Below, one piece after another: positions 1-9,880 of a stretch of DNA of 64,000 nt. The number at the start of each line of letters is the position of its first letter. The first letter of the stretch is position 1. Source of the stretch: Aphrocallistes beatrix (Eukaryota; Porifera; Hexactinellida; Sceptrulophora; Aphrocallistidae); assembly GCA_963281255.1 (NCBI GenBank), contig OY725490.1, forward strand, positions 2,108,001 through 2,172,000. Reading direction: 5' to 3'. The notes under the pieces were generated by a model. That model saw nothing but the letters and a program-made list of their open reading frames with translations, was not told the DNA's origin and ran no database searches. A program made the translations under genes and the position numbers.

Positions 1-104
1 TGATGTAAATATCGAAGCACTGCAAGATGAAACAACTCAAATGCTTGGAAAATGATAGTAACAAACATAAATATAATTTCAGAACATTTGTAAGACATTG
101 GACT

Positions 105-150
105 TCATGGTCGAGTGGTTAGCGCGTTGCTGTATCAATATGCTCCGTGT
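105..150 (+). repeat. Truncated tRNA-like head (A-box half)
   Basis: GACTTCATGGTCGAGTGG followed by TTAGCGCG contains a good pol III A box. After that the sequence departs from the full tRNA-like unit of 44588-44996 and has no B box. The same truncated form ends the tandem array at 44996-45040, so the truncation predates the segmental duplication. Confidence 0.6.
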
Positions 151-535
151 TTTAAAAAACAGACATTTTACAAAAATGCTAAGAAATGAAAGAAAAATGG
201 AAAGAATAAAGAGTCAGTCATTCTAGGAACAAAGCTGTAGATAGGTAGAACCGGGACACAGAGAATAATTTCATGACAGGAAAGGAATCATTGGTAAATG
301 TCAAGGAAAACATAGCAACAAGTTAGAGACGGTGGGGCAAAGAAAGATCAAAAATGCATGATAAAGTTTAAAGTTAAAAAAGTGTGAGCTGGACTAAAAA
401 GAAGATAAACAAATGACATAGAGGAAGGGTAAGTAAGGGTAAAGGTAAAAGTAAAGAACTGTTTATCGAAAAGTGCCACAGAGTACCACTACGCAGAACC
501 ATAGCAAATGTTCAGATTGATCAGGTTGGTTTGTC

Positions 536-606
536 ATGTTAAACAGGTTTGACAGGCTAAACCGGTTTGACTGGTTTGACTGGTTAAACCGGTTAAACCG
601 AGTTGA
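536..606. repeat. Short remnant of the 18-bp minisatellite
   Basis: About four units alternating GGTTTGACTG and GGTTAAACC, containing the palindrome AACCGGTT. It is the short counterpart of the ~970 bp array at 45480-46455. Confidence 0.8.
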
Positions 607-869
607 CTTGCTAAGATGCTTAAAGAATTGCTCAGGTATTGATTGGAACGTACAAATAAATTTCACATAGTCAGCCAGAGCTAGTAACTTCTGTAAAGAA
701 AAGAGGAGAAGCACACAGGGTTGTACAAGTTAGGGATGAGGGTTGTGACACTATAGTGAAAGATGCTGCCCATTGTAGAGGCATTAAGCATCAGCACAGC
801 ACAGTTTAAGTCATCCAAAATTAAGGAAAGAGATTATGACACTTATGCTGCAATGCGAGTATTTTGAAA

Positions 870-1010
870 ACGTCGGTCTTTTAATGGAAAACAGCGGTAA
901 TTAATTTGTTACGAATGCCTGAGTGAAGGACATTACACGGAAGAATATTTCAGTAGAAGAAAACCTAAAATTCGATGTACCATTGCGGTCGTTAGGGGCA
1001 CATATTGGAA
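870..1010 (+). pseudogene. Degenerate gag-type zinc-knuckle fragment
   Basis: One frame from ~907 reads C-x2-C-x4-H-x4-Y followed by a basic stretch, the layout of a CCHC zinc knuckle with the last Cys replaced by Tyr. A stop soon follows and there is no open frame on either side. The pattern resembles gag of BEL/Pao or gypsy-like retroelements. It lies in the part of the segmental duplication absent from the right copy. It is too short to classify. Confidence 0.35.
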
Positions 1011-1160
1011 CCAGCAATAGAGCTGACTTTAAACGCGAAGGGGCTATCGGAAGAGCTGAGATAAGATCCCAGAATATTTAAATGACTCGATCTGAAATTC
1101 AATTTACTTACAAGTTCCGGCGATTACGCAGCCTATGCCAGGGTATTGGTTCCTTCACAT

Positions 1161-2462
1161 ACTGCCCTCATTGTCCTGTTGCATCTGAGCTAGTGTTGCA
1201 GTGAGCCCTGACATCACTGATCGCATTGCTGAGACATCCAAACATATCTCAGAAAATGTCGTCTTCAGCTCAGCATAATCAGGCAATTCTGCAACAATCG
1301 TTACCGCTGAAAGATCTGCCGTCAAGCTATCAACACAGCTGGAAAAGGGTGAGGGGTTGGAAAGTGGCTGGGATTACTTGTGGGAGAGCAAGAGAGAGTT
1401 GTAAAAGTAAATAGTTAGTGATATTAGTTTTTAGTGTTATTAGTGTTAATTATATACTGTAAATAAAATATAATCCTAGTTATTTGCAATTTTTTTAGAA
1501 TATAGGGACATGCCCAACTTAAATATTTGATGATCAATACAATGAGCCAATTCTACTGTCCTAGATTATAGTGGGCCTAAGTAAAATCTCGGATGTAATT
1601 TATTTTAGCTCAAAACTCTTGGTGGAAAATATCGATTTCTCGACCATATGCATCTGCATCCCAACCAAAAACGGCACGCTTTAGTACTGCCCTAAAGGCC
1701 AGGCTATCCTTGCAATGTGGCTTCCTATTCAATAGTTCCCTCAGAAAATACCATCTAGATAGTCTGGACCTTATTACCTCGCCTAAAACCATCCACCCTG
1801 AGTTACACAATGTTTCAACGACCCCTAACAAGTAACACGAGAATATATTTTGAGAGTGCTTTGAATAAGAGTATTTTCAGCATTCTAGCCAAAGCTACTA
1901 CTCAATTATAAATAAATTGTATTTTGTATTTGACTTTTCGACCTTCTTTTCATCGAAGTGCAAAATCAAGTTTCACATAGTGTAATAACATATACTATTG
2001 CAGACTTTGCAGCTCAGTTCTTGATTCTGTTTTAAAGTATAATTTGTTTACAAGTTGTGATAATGTGCATATAGTATACGTGCATATGTTAATACTTCAC
2101 TAATATTTATATTGTTACTTTCCTAGTGCATATTTCAGATTATATAGAGTTATGTATTACCATATGGATAGCCAATAGAGCCGTTATATATACGTACAGT
2201 ATATACTATTCATAATTGTCTATTAAACTGTATGTGTATGAGTTTCACATTTCGAAGTTCTGAAATGATCATCTCTAGTTGGATAATCATACTACTTGTA
2301 TTCACATTTCGTGCCATACGAGTCACTTAATGGAGCCGCATTACCAAGCCTGTGGAGTCATATGATATTATATAATTATTTTTAATGATTTAAGTATATA
2401 AGAAACGTTTTCCTATCAACTGTAGAGTAACTTGATATATTTATAACTGTTCTATTTCTGGA
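1161..2462. other. AT-rich intergenic region, no gene recognised
   Basis: Only short ORFs without codon structure or recognisable motifs. ORFs at 1226-1414 (+) and 1610-1831 (-) match no family I know and are probably chance. Confidence 0.6.
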
Positions 2463-2608
2463 TTAGCTCCTGTATAGTCTCATTGTAGTTTCACTATAAC
2501 TAGCTTTGTATTAAACGAGTTTCATAGATATTAATTCTGTGAACTATTGAAATCTCTAACTATTCTCTCCGAAACTTTCTTATTTCTTATCGATTATTGA
2601 CACTTGAG
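2463..2608 (+). promoter_or_regulatory. Conserved leader block, copy 1 (putative promoter/5' exon)
   Basis: Contains AGTCTCATTGTAGTTTCACT, then a GAGTTTCA..ATT motif and TTTCTTATTTcTTAtCGATTATTG. It ends GAG|GTTAGTTGTA, a good splice-donor match. The same block recurs at 20690, 24541, 32940, 36650 and 46865 between NHL genes. Inferred to be the transcription start and non-coding first exon for the gene at 6257. Confidence 0.5.
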
Positions 2609-2699
2609 GTTAGTTGTAATTGTTTATTGATTGTTTACTCTTTAGTTTTAATAGCTCTTTTCCATTTATATTTTGAAGCACTCTAAAATATTTTCTTTT

Positions 2700-2772
2700 G
2701 AAAATTCATTCATGTTTTTTTTTTGAAAATTCATTCATGTTTTTTTTAATTTTGAAAATTCATTCATGATTT
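2700..2772. repeat. Three tandem copies of a ~25-bp unit
   Basis: GAAAATTCATTCATG followed by a T run, repeated three times with changes only in the T run. Confidence 0.85.
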
Positions 2773-4684
2773 TACAAATATTCAAAATGACTAGGCGCTA
2801 ACTCAGTGGTTCTCAACCTGGTCCATGAACTCTGTCCACAGAAGACATCAGGAGTCATAGGGTTTGGTATTTATATACCAACCAATCAATTGTGATATGA
2901 AAATTTGTAAAATATATTAATCATTTACTACTTTAACATCTTTTGTTTCTTTGTTTCAAAGTTTGCAATGCACGAGCTAAAGATAAGCGAGCTAGCATTG
3001 GTTGCTTAGATTTATGGTGAATTTGCTTAGCATTTGGTGCGTAGTGATAAGTTTCTCTTATTAATTAATGAGTATATAAGGACAAATGCCAGTATTAATA
3101 GGCGCTAGTACGAGTGTTATCTGTGCTAGCACCTAGTAACATAGGCGCTTAGCACCTAGTCATTTTAATAGCTCTAATTTCAAGTTACTTCTATATTCAG
3201 TGTAGCCTGTAATACAGGTCCCGCTAACTTTGTTTGAATCAATCCACTTCATTCGTAATTCCATTAATTCAGATCAATTAAATTAATCGAAGTGGACATA
3301 AGCTGATAAACCAACGTTAATGCTATCCTATCATTGTACATAGTTCTGATCTTGAATTTGTTAGTACAGTAGAACTCGGTTAAGAGAACCTTGAAAACAG
3401 GAAGAGGTACGTCTTATCCGTAAGCATAATCCAAGAGTCGAAATTTGTAAATTTGTCTCTTCATTTGATTATATAATCAGAGATACGTATTATGTGAATG
3501 AATAATTAAATTCTTGACTTAAACGATGATTGAACATCATTGGTTCCCGGGATTACGAACTCTAGTACCGATTAAGCGGAGTAATCAGTAGTTAAAATTA
3601 TCTCTAAAGTAAAATCCATCTTCACATTCTCCTTTTCGCTGAAGAACTCAACGATGCACAGTTTATTGCAATATTTCCCATTTAACGCAAACGAATATTC
3701 GTTAGGATGTTTCGAACGAATATCCGAATATTCAGTATCTTCGTTTCAGCCCTATTTTACATAGTTTATCATCTTTACACTTCGATGCTTTCTGATCTTA
3801 CGTATCGAATCTGCAAATATCATATATAATGGCTGAGGAAGAAGGGTTTCAAAATTTTAAGTTGGCGAGTTACTAACTATAGAGAGACACTAAGGGAATC
3901 ATTTTATGGGATTGAGTTTCTGCAGAAACAAATAAGTGGAAACTAACAAAGTCCCATTTACGTAAGTATTCCTTAATTGGTACCTCGTGACAATTAAAAA
4001 CATCGTCTCGGTTGTCATCGCGAGGAGTCCTGCCAAGATTTCCGGCCCGGAGATCCCTCAAACTATTATATTCGACCCACACGACCCGCGTGCAACCCTG
4101 GTATAGAAAATTAGAAATTGATGTCCTCCTTAAATCTTGAAGTGGCCTTATAGTGTTAATCCTGTAGTTATGAAATAACTCTCTTTAAAACATATATGAC
4201 AGGAGATATTCTCGAAAATACAATAATAACAATATTGCATCAAGGGTCTGGAGGTATATTTTCTCTATCTGAGATAAAATTTCAGAACATGTATATTTTA
4301 TCTTTATGCAATAGAATCGCATCACCGCGCCTAAAAGCATCCATGAATAACTCAAAAGAAACATTTGCCAACTCTAGTATGAACCTGAACAGTGAGAAAA
4401 TCCGTGCAGATATATTAGAAAAATTAATAAGGGCTTAGCGTTAATTTCTGTTAGCGGTAGCCTCAGGAGGACATCAATATCTTTACACCTGTAGTATTGC
4501 TATAATTGCGTTGTAGACATATTTCTTCCATGTCTAACAATCAGATTTCAAGTTTAGTGACTAATTTAGATTTATTTGCATGCATTGAATTACCGTAAAC
4601 TGGAGCTACTTTGGCCCTAGAGGTGGCTTTGTCCCACAATAGCAATTTTAATAAAATATATTCAAAGTTCAAAGCCAAATTTGC

Positions 4685-5082
4685 AACCGAATAGTTCAAT
4701 ATTCGGTTGGGAACCGAATATCAGTATTCGCATTAGGTTAGAGTGACCGAATATCAGTATTCTTATTCGGTTAGGGAATATTCATGAATATTTATATCCG
4801 GTTCAATCGGTTTCAACCTTGGTTATAATATATTTTCTAAGTTACCTATAATATCCAGTCACTATCTGTAAAATTGGTTAAGATATACAGTACTATAACA
4901 ATTCACAGTCCTCTATTAAAGATTATTTATTTCAGCTGCGCAGTATTAGAATTTATGAAGTACCAGAATACATCAGTATTCATATTCGGTTAGAGTACCA
5001 AATATTATCAGTATTCGTATACGGTTCAGGAACTATTCATGAATACTGATATTCGGTTCAATCGGTTTCAACCTTGAAATTC
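4685..5082. repeat. Two diverged copies of a CGAATAT-rich repeat
   Basis: Copies at ~4700-4822 and ~4975-5082 both end GGTTCAATCGGTTTCAACCT and both contain repeated TATTCGGTT and its complement. They are probably decayed MITE copies. No target-site duplication could be assigned. Confidence 0.5.
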
Positions 5083-5129
5083 AAACTTATGAATCAATGT
5101 AATAACATTGATAGTCTGTTGATGAACTC

Positions 5130-5650
5130 GCAATACGTATATCCTTATATATATATATGTTATATATATATATGTACCGAATTGATTGAATAAACTGTCA
5201 GACCCAGAAAGCTGATTTTTGGCTATGGCTCCAGTAAGTTCTGAGCTCAGAGCAAAATCGTCATGGAATTATGACGTCATTGTCACATTTTTAAAAGTTA
5301 AGCAATACAGTTATTCGAGCATAACTCAGCCATTATAGGATATAGAAGGCTGAAATTTTAATAGCATCTGTATACTAACATATCTCACATATGATACAAC
5401 TATCATCAAATAATGATGACTCATCACTTTGTTATAACGTCATCATTACTCATCAAAATTTTAAAAATTGACAAATTTGGTGATTTTTCGTGCGATATCG
5501 ATTATAAGAGTAGGACAGACGTATTTAGAGATGTTATTTCCCTTAAAATTAATCAATTGTGACCACAGGCGCCCAAAGGGTGCCTCCGGTGGACACAAAG
5601 TGTCCGCCAGCCGCACAGCGGAAGCAAACGAAGCGCGCTTGTTTTATTAA
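5130..5650. mobile_element. Dispersed ~520-bp repeat, copy 1
   Basis: Matches 37730-38275 along its whole length and, in reverse orientation, 50385-50495. It starts with an AT microsatellite, includes ATTATGACGTCATTGTCACA, and ends in a GC-rich hairpin (AAGCGCGCTT). It encodes no protein. The mobile-element class is unknown. A similar GC-rich end occurs alone at ~11455-11475. Confidence 0.65.
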
Positions 5651-6256
5651 AATTGCAATCTAGTTGCTAATCTAGCCTATTTTGGGATTTACTTCATATA
5701 AATATTATAAACAAAAGTTAGCGAATAATTTTCATATGGATCCAAAGAATTATAATATTCTAAATCTACACCCCTAAAAACCCCATGTCACCCGTTGGTA
5801 GCTAGTCTCTAGCAATTTTTTCAAAATTCGTCAAATGGTGTGAAATTATGCACATAAGTTTTTATTGCGATACACTATAATACATTTTAGATGTCAAATA
5901 TAAGTTGTGGCTTTGAAGAATTAATAACAATGACGATCCATTGAGTGTCGTACAATGATTTCTATATTGTGATATTGTAGTCATATACACTTGTATATTG
6001 TACTGAAAAGGTATGAAAAATTGTTTTTCCTTTTTTTTTTGTAGAGCTATGAAAATTTCGCTTTAGATCTTAGAATTTAATTGTAGACATATCATTTGAC
6101 ACCTACATGCCAATTTTCTTATCTCTACGACTTGCTAATACTTTAATCAATTCGGACAAACAAAAAAATCAAAAACCCTAGCGTTTTAACACAAAAATAT
6201 TTCTTAAATCCGCCAATGATATTTTAGCTCATTCCCACCTTTTTAGAATTTGAGTT

Positions 6257-7522
6257 ATGGCAACGGCTATAGTAGTTCCACCTGACATATTAAGTTTTGA
6301 AGATGAAATCTCTGAAGCGAAACGCGAGATAGAAACTCGTTTCCGTGAGCTGATCAATCGCTTGAGAGAGAGGGAGAGAGAACTTGTGATTGAGTTGGAA
6401 CAGATTCTAGACACTTATAAGAGAGAAAGAGACAAACACGAACAATCTCAAACAGAGCTTGAAGCAGGGTTGAAGTTTGACGATCCAAATTCCAAATCAA
6501 CCGATCTTAACGAATTGAGTGATCCGATTATCCCACATTTAACAGGAGAAGATGAAAAGTTTAAATCTGAGTTCGATTGTAAGCGTGTCAGTGTTGAGTT
6601 TGATGAGACAGTATTGCGTTTAGCTGGTACTATTGGTAGAGTGACTGTTACTGACTCTACAAGACTAGCATCTCGTCTCCCTGTAGTAGAGTATGAGGGA
6701 AAAGTGTCTCCTGTACTCAATATAGGAGGGAAATCAAGTAGTAAGGAAGGCCAGTTCTCTCATCCTAATGGAGTAACAGTACACTACCTAACTGGTAATA
6801 TTTTCGTGGCAGATCAGTATAACCACAGAGTCCAAGTATTCGATAAAGATGCAAAGTATTTATTCAAGTTTGGAGATGGAGATGGAGATGGAGCTGGTAA
6901 GATGAAACATCCTGTTCGTATGGATTTCTACCAAAATAAAGTATTCGTATCTCAGCTCAAGCGCGATTGTTTGTTAGTTTACGATTTGAATGGCACTTTT
7001 CTCCAACAGATAGGAACTGCAGGGAACAGAGAAGGTCAGTTCAAAAACCCATATGGCATTACTATCAATCAGTCGAATGGAGAAATATTTGTATGTGACT
7101 ATAGTAATAGTAGAGTTCAAATTTTCTCAAATGATTTCCTATTCAAGTCTCAGTTTGGAAAACTAAGGTATCCTATCGACATAAAACTTACCAGCGAGTT
7201 CATCTATGTACTGAGTATCGTTAAACCTTTCCTCTATTGCTTCAGACATGACTTGACTCAGGTAGAGAGTCCTGTCCTCACTTCTATTTCCAAACAGTTG
7301 AGGACTCCTTGGTCATTCTGCATTGATGGTGCTGGTAACTTTATTATATCAGATCTCAACAAAAATTTTGTTATAATATTCGGTCATGAAGGAGATGTAG
7401 TTCATAGAATCACGGACAGCCTACAGAAACCCTTCCCCGGTTTGAAGCCGACTGGTGTCACATTGGATGGAAGAGGGAATATTATCCTTGCGTGCTACTT
7501 CAACCGTCTTCTAATATTTTGA
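6257..7522 (+). CDS. Coiled-coil plus NHL-propeller protein, copy 1 (421 aa)
   Basis: Starts at the family's conserved ATG (MATAIV). Residues ~10-110 are a charged, heptad-like coiled coil (RERERELVIELEQI). A short linker leads to six NHL repeats, which in known proteins form a beta-propeller that binds protein or RNA. Blades are marked by GQFSHPNGV..IFVAD, KHPVRM..VFVSQ, GQFKNPYGI..IFVCD, RYPIDIK..YVLS, RTPWSFC..IISD and TGVTLD..LLIF. The layout matches the C-terminal half of TRIM-NHL proteins, but there is no RING or B-box, so no ligase activity is predicted. No signal peptide or membrane segment is seen. Oddities: a GGAGAT hexamer expansion gives DGDGDG in blade 2, the coiled coil is diverged around residues 75-95, blade 6 has an insertion, and the stop is TGA where other copies use TAA. 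Function in the animal is unknown. Confidence 0.85.
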   Translation: MATAIVVPPDILSFEDEISEAKREIETRFRELINRLRERERELVIELEQILDTYKRERDKHEQSQTELEAGLKFDDPNSKSTDLNELSDPIIPHLTGEDEKFKSEFDCKRVSVEFDETVLRLAGTIGRVTVTDSTRLASRLPVVEYEGKVSPVLNIGGKSSSKEGQFSHPNGVTVHYLTGNIFVADQYNHRVQVFDKDAKYLFKFGDGDGDGAGKMKHPVRMDFYQNKVFVSQLKRDCLLVYDLNGTFLQQIGTAGNREGQFKNPYGITINQSNGEIFVCDYSNSRVQIFSNDFLFKSQFGKLRYPIDIKLTSEFIYVLSIVKPFLYCFRHDLTQVESPVLTSISKQLRTPWSFCIDGAGNFIISDLNKNFVIIFGHEGDVVHRITDSLQKPFPGLKPTGVTLDGRGNIILACYFNRLLIF

Positions 7523-7864
7523 AACTAATTTAATGTTGATTGAGATACTTTTCCCTTTATTTTTACTCTTCTTATTTGGTTTTCTTTCCTCTAACGTTTA
7601 GAATACTGATTTCCTATTTTTATGAATCTTTTTTTGTTTACTGGATTTAGTTTGTTCTTACTAATTTGCTTGATGTAAGATATTAATGGTTTCTGTATTG
7701 AGATTTGTAATTATTGATCCCAATTCTAATAATATTTACTTCTCAATTGCGATTCCTTTCAGTTAACTTTATTAGTTCCACTATTATCGTTCTGAAGATG
7801 TTAATTTAATTTGTTAAAATCCTTGAAAATTCATTCTGAAAGTTCATGTCGAATCATTGATGGC

Positions 7865-8177
7865 CAGGGTTGCCGTGGGAATGGGAATCTGTGGGTATTC
7901 CCATATGGGATGGGAATGGGAATGACTTTAAGCCTATGGGTATTCCCACATGTGGTTTCTGTGGGTTTTAGTGGGTTTCTGTGGGTTTACTTTTGGTATC
8001 TTCAGGCATCTGTCGGGATTCAGTGTGAAATCCTACTTAGGTAAATTCAATTGGTTTTTGCGAGTTTTTCTGTGGGTTTCTGTGGGTTTTTCTGTGGGAT
8101 TCTGTGGGTTTTTGTGGGTATTCCCACAGAAATCCTGTGGGAATGGGTATTGAAATTCCATTCCCACGGCAACCCTG
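7865..8177. mobile_element. hAT-type MITE with perfect 8-bp target duplication
   Basis: Terminal inverted repeats run from CAGGGTTGCCGTGGGAATG to CATTCCCACGGCAACCCTG. The interior is rich in GTGGG repeats. TTGATGGC is duplicated exactly at 7857-7864 and 8178-8185. Length is 313 bp and it is non-coding. Relatives lie at 16217-16382 and 41238-41430. The 8-bp duplication and CAGGG ends are hAT hallmarks. Confidence 0.9.
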
Positions 8178-8261
8178 TTGATGGCTCTTTGTTCTTGTTC
8201 GTTTTTTTGCGATTAAGATAAAATATACAAAGACTCTCTAATTAACTGGATTCTGAGTTGA

Positions 8262-8410
8262 TATGAAATTTGTTTATTATAAACTAACCTCCAGGTCCCA
8301 ATTTCATTTTTTAGATAGGATTTGTATTGTCAAGTTCTTTTAATAAGAGTATCTCCATTGGGAACAGATCTTTTGATCCCCTGGTGGTTTACAATAAGCG
8401 ACCTTGACTG
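8262..8410. mobile_element. Partial pogo/mariner-like MITE (CAGTCAGG family)
   Basis: The right end reads AAGCGACCTTGACTG followed by TA, as in the complete members at 12077 and 12382. The left end is degraded. Confidence 0.65.
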
Positions 8411-8706
8411 TATTTAAATTTATTATTTGGTTGCTCCTTTCTCGGTCCCCAAATACGACTACTCCCTTTAGCTTCCTTCCCTGCGCTTTGTCGTGCCTCG
8501 GGTTCCCAAGTTTAGAAATGTCCATAACCGGACACATAAAATTCATTTTGAGATCATTAAAGGTTCTTAGATGTGTTTATCCTACGACTAATTTAAGATT
8601 GAGATATACCTATGTACTGACATATTTGAACATATCCATTGAGCAATTAAGAAGGTGGGCATGTGTACAGGTGCGCTCCCTACGTCTCCTGTGTGCGCTG
8701 TCTCAG

Positions 8707-9259
8707 AATCGTGAACGGAGAGACTCGCATCGGACTGTTCGCCAACCGCGCAATCGGCAGCGGAGAAGAGCTGACGTTCGACTATCAGCTGGACTGCCTA
8801 GGCAACGAGCGCCTGGCTTGCAAGTGCGGGGCTGCGAACTGCTCCGGATACATCGGCCTGCGACCGCCGCCCTCTCTGCCGCAGGGAGAGAGCGGGAACG
8901 GCGGCGGGGGAGGGGGCGGGGGCGGCGGGAGCAAGGGCAGCAAGCGGAAAGGAGCGCCGAAGGGGAGCGCTTCCCGCCGCAGGAAGCGAAACCTGACCAC
9001 TCAGCTGCTGCAGCACGATGACGACTGCTTCGTGTGTCAGGACGGAGGTCTGCTGATCATGTGCGACTTCTGTCCGAAGGCGTACCACCTGGAGTGCGTG
9101 GAGCGGACAGAGCTGCCTCACGGTCAGTGGAAGTGTCCCTGGCACTTCTGCAATGTGTGCGGCGGCAACTCGAACATCCAATGCGAGATCTGTCCCAATT
9201 CGTACTGTCCCAACCACCTCGACCTGAACTTCCGAATCGAGAGCAACAAGTTCTTCTGA
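8707..9259 (+). pseudogene. NSD-type histone methyltransferase: C-terminal SET, post-SET and PHD/C5HCH fragment
   Basis: NSD-family enzymes methylate histone H3 Lys36 in the nucleus. This exon starts after a CTGTCTCAG acceptor. It encodes the end of a SET domain (VNGETRIGLFA, ELTFDY), a post-SET zinc cluster (CKCGAANCSGYIG), a Gly/Ser/basic linker, and the PHD-C5HCH pair typical of NSD1-3 (CFVCQDGG, CPKAYHLEC, CPWHFCNVCGG, CEICPNSYC). The NHSCxPN part of the SET domain and everything upstream are not found in the window. The frame stops at TGA 9257-9259, where the family has a zinc-binding Cys. The next codons read KEHS, as the family expects, and the frame stays open to a second TGA at 9356. 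Exon GC content is well above the surroundings. It could be a decayed fragment, or the 3' part of a gene whose other exons lie beyond the window, with a sequencing error at the TGA. Confidence 0.75.
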
Positions 9260-9359
9260 AAAGAGCACAGTAAGGTAGACATTTGTAATTATTACCTCCT
9301 TCACTCGGAGCGAGACCTGGACAGCGATTGCGTGGACGTTAAGCCCATGGTCTCCTGAA

Positions 9360-9880
9360 CAACCTGGTCGCTTAGTCTGTTTGTATTGAGTATTCTGTAT
9401 TGACTGTAATGTAAATTGTATTGATTACTGTTTTGCTGCACACTTACGTTATCATGACTGTTCTCTTGAATGTGTAAGTTGTAATGGTGAGTTGATGCAC
9501 ACCTGATTCAGTGATGAACTCCGATTCTATCAGAATCCATTCTCTCTTCTTTATTGGACTTATTCGTACTTCATTTTTGTTAAGAAAAATAAGTACGTAC
9601 TATGCAGAAGTACGCCTTATCCCGAGTACGTGCTAAATGAGTTATAGTGTACTTTTCCCGCTTTCCTGAGGAGCACGTCTTATCCGAGTTCTACTGTATT
9701 TCCTATAATTGTATAAATGCCTGACTTCTCATTTTGTGTAATATATTTAGGTAATTTAGGATTGTTTCCGTCACAATTATTCATAAAACATTTGAATTTA
9801 TTTCGAAGTAACTCTTAAATAATTAATTTTTAGTTCCTCTACCTTTTAGTTCATTTCCATATTTGTTTAGAATTTGTGTT
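9360..9880 (+). other. Upstream region of NHL copy 2
   Basis: Bases ~9395-9455 resemble 48415-48475 (shared TGTATTGACTGTAATG). A fragment ending TTATCCGAGTTCTACTGTA at ~9699 is the right end of the CAGTAGAACTCGG MITE family. Bases 9640-9880 are colinear with 13797-14286 upstream of copy 3, except for the composite MITE there, so the two genes share their upstream flank. The acceptor-like TTTGTTTAG ends at 9870. Confidence 0.6.

Larger units (their letters stand above)
1..1160. repeat. Left copy of a segmental duplication (partner 44493-46600)
   Basis: The first ~540 bases match 44493-45480 nearly base for base, in the same order: AT-rich lead-in, tRNA-like head, a stretch with AGGAACAAAGCTGTAGATAG, then the start of the AACCGGTT minisatellite. 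Bases ~1030-1160 match 46465-46590 (shared GGGCTATCGGAAGAGCTGAG). The middle differs. Here the minisatellite is only ~70 bp and is followed by ~300 bp with a zinc-knuckle relic; the partner has ~970 bp of minisatellite. No intact gene is seen. Confidence 0.85.
2609..6246 (+). other. Putative 5'-UTR intron and repeat-filled upstream region of the NHL gene at 6257
   Basis: Bounded by the donor-like GTTAGT at 2609 and the acceptor-like TTTTTAG ending at 6246, 10 bp before the ATG. It holds no convincing gene. It contains repeat pieces: a triplicated 25-bp unit, a hAT-end fragment (CAGTGGTTCTCAACC near 2811), the start of a CAGTAGAACTCGG element near 3367, the pair at 4685-5082, and the dispersed repeat at 5130-5650. 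ORFs at 3873-4082 (-) and 4196-4438 (+) show no family signature. Confidence 0.4.

Noticed and set aside
7811..8153. Two overlapping ORFs rich in Trp, Val, Phe and Gly
   Set aside because: They translate the GTGGG-rich interior of the hAT MITE and have no protein-like structure.
8798..9304. 168-codon ORF on the - strand
   Set aside because: It lies antisense to the GC-rich NSD exon, and its composition is explained by the codon bias of that exon.
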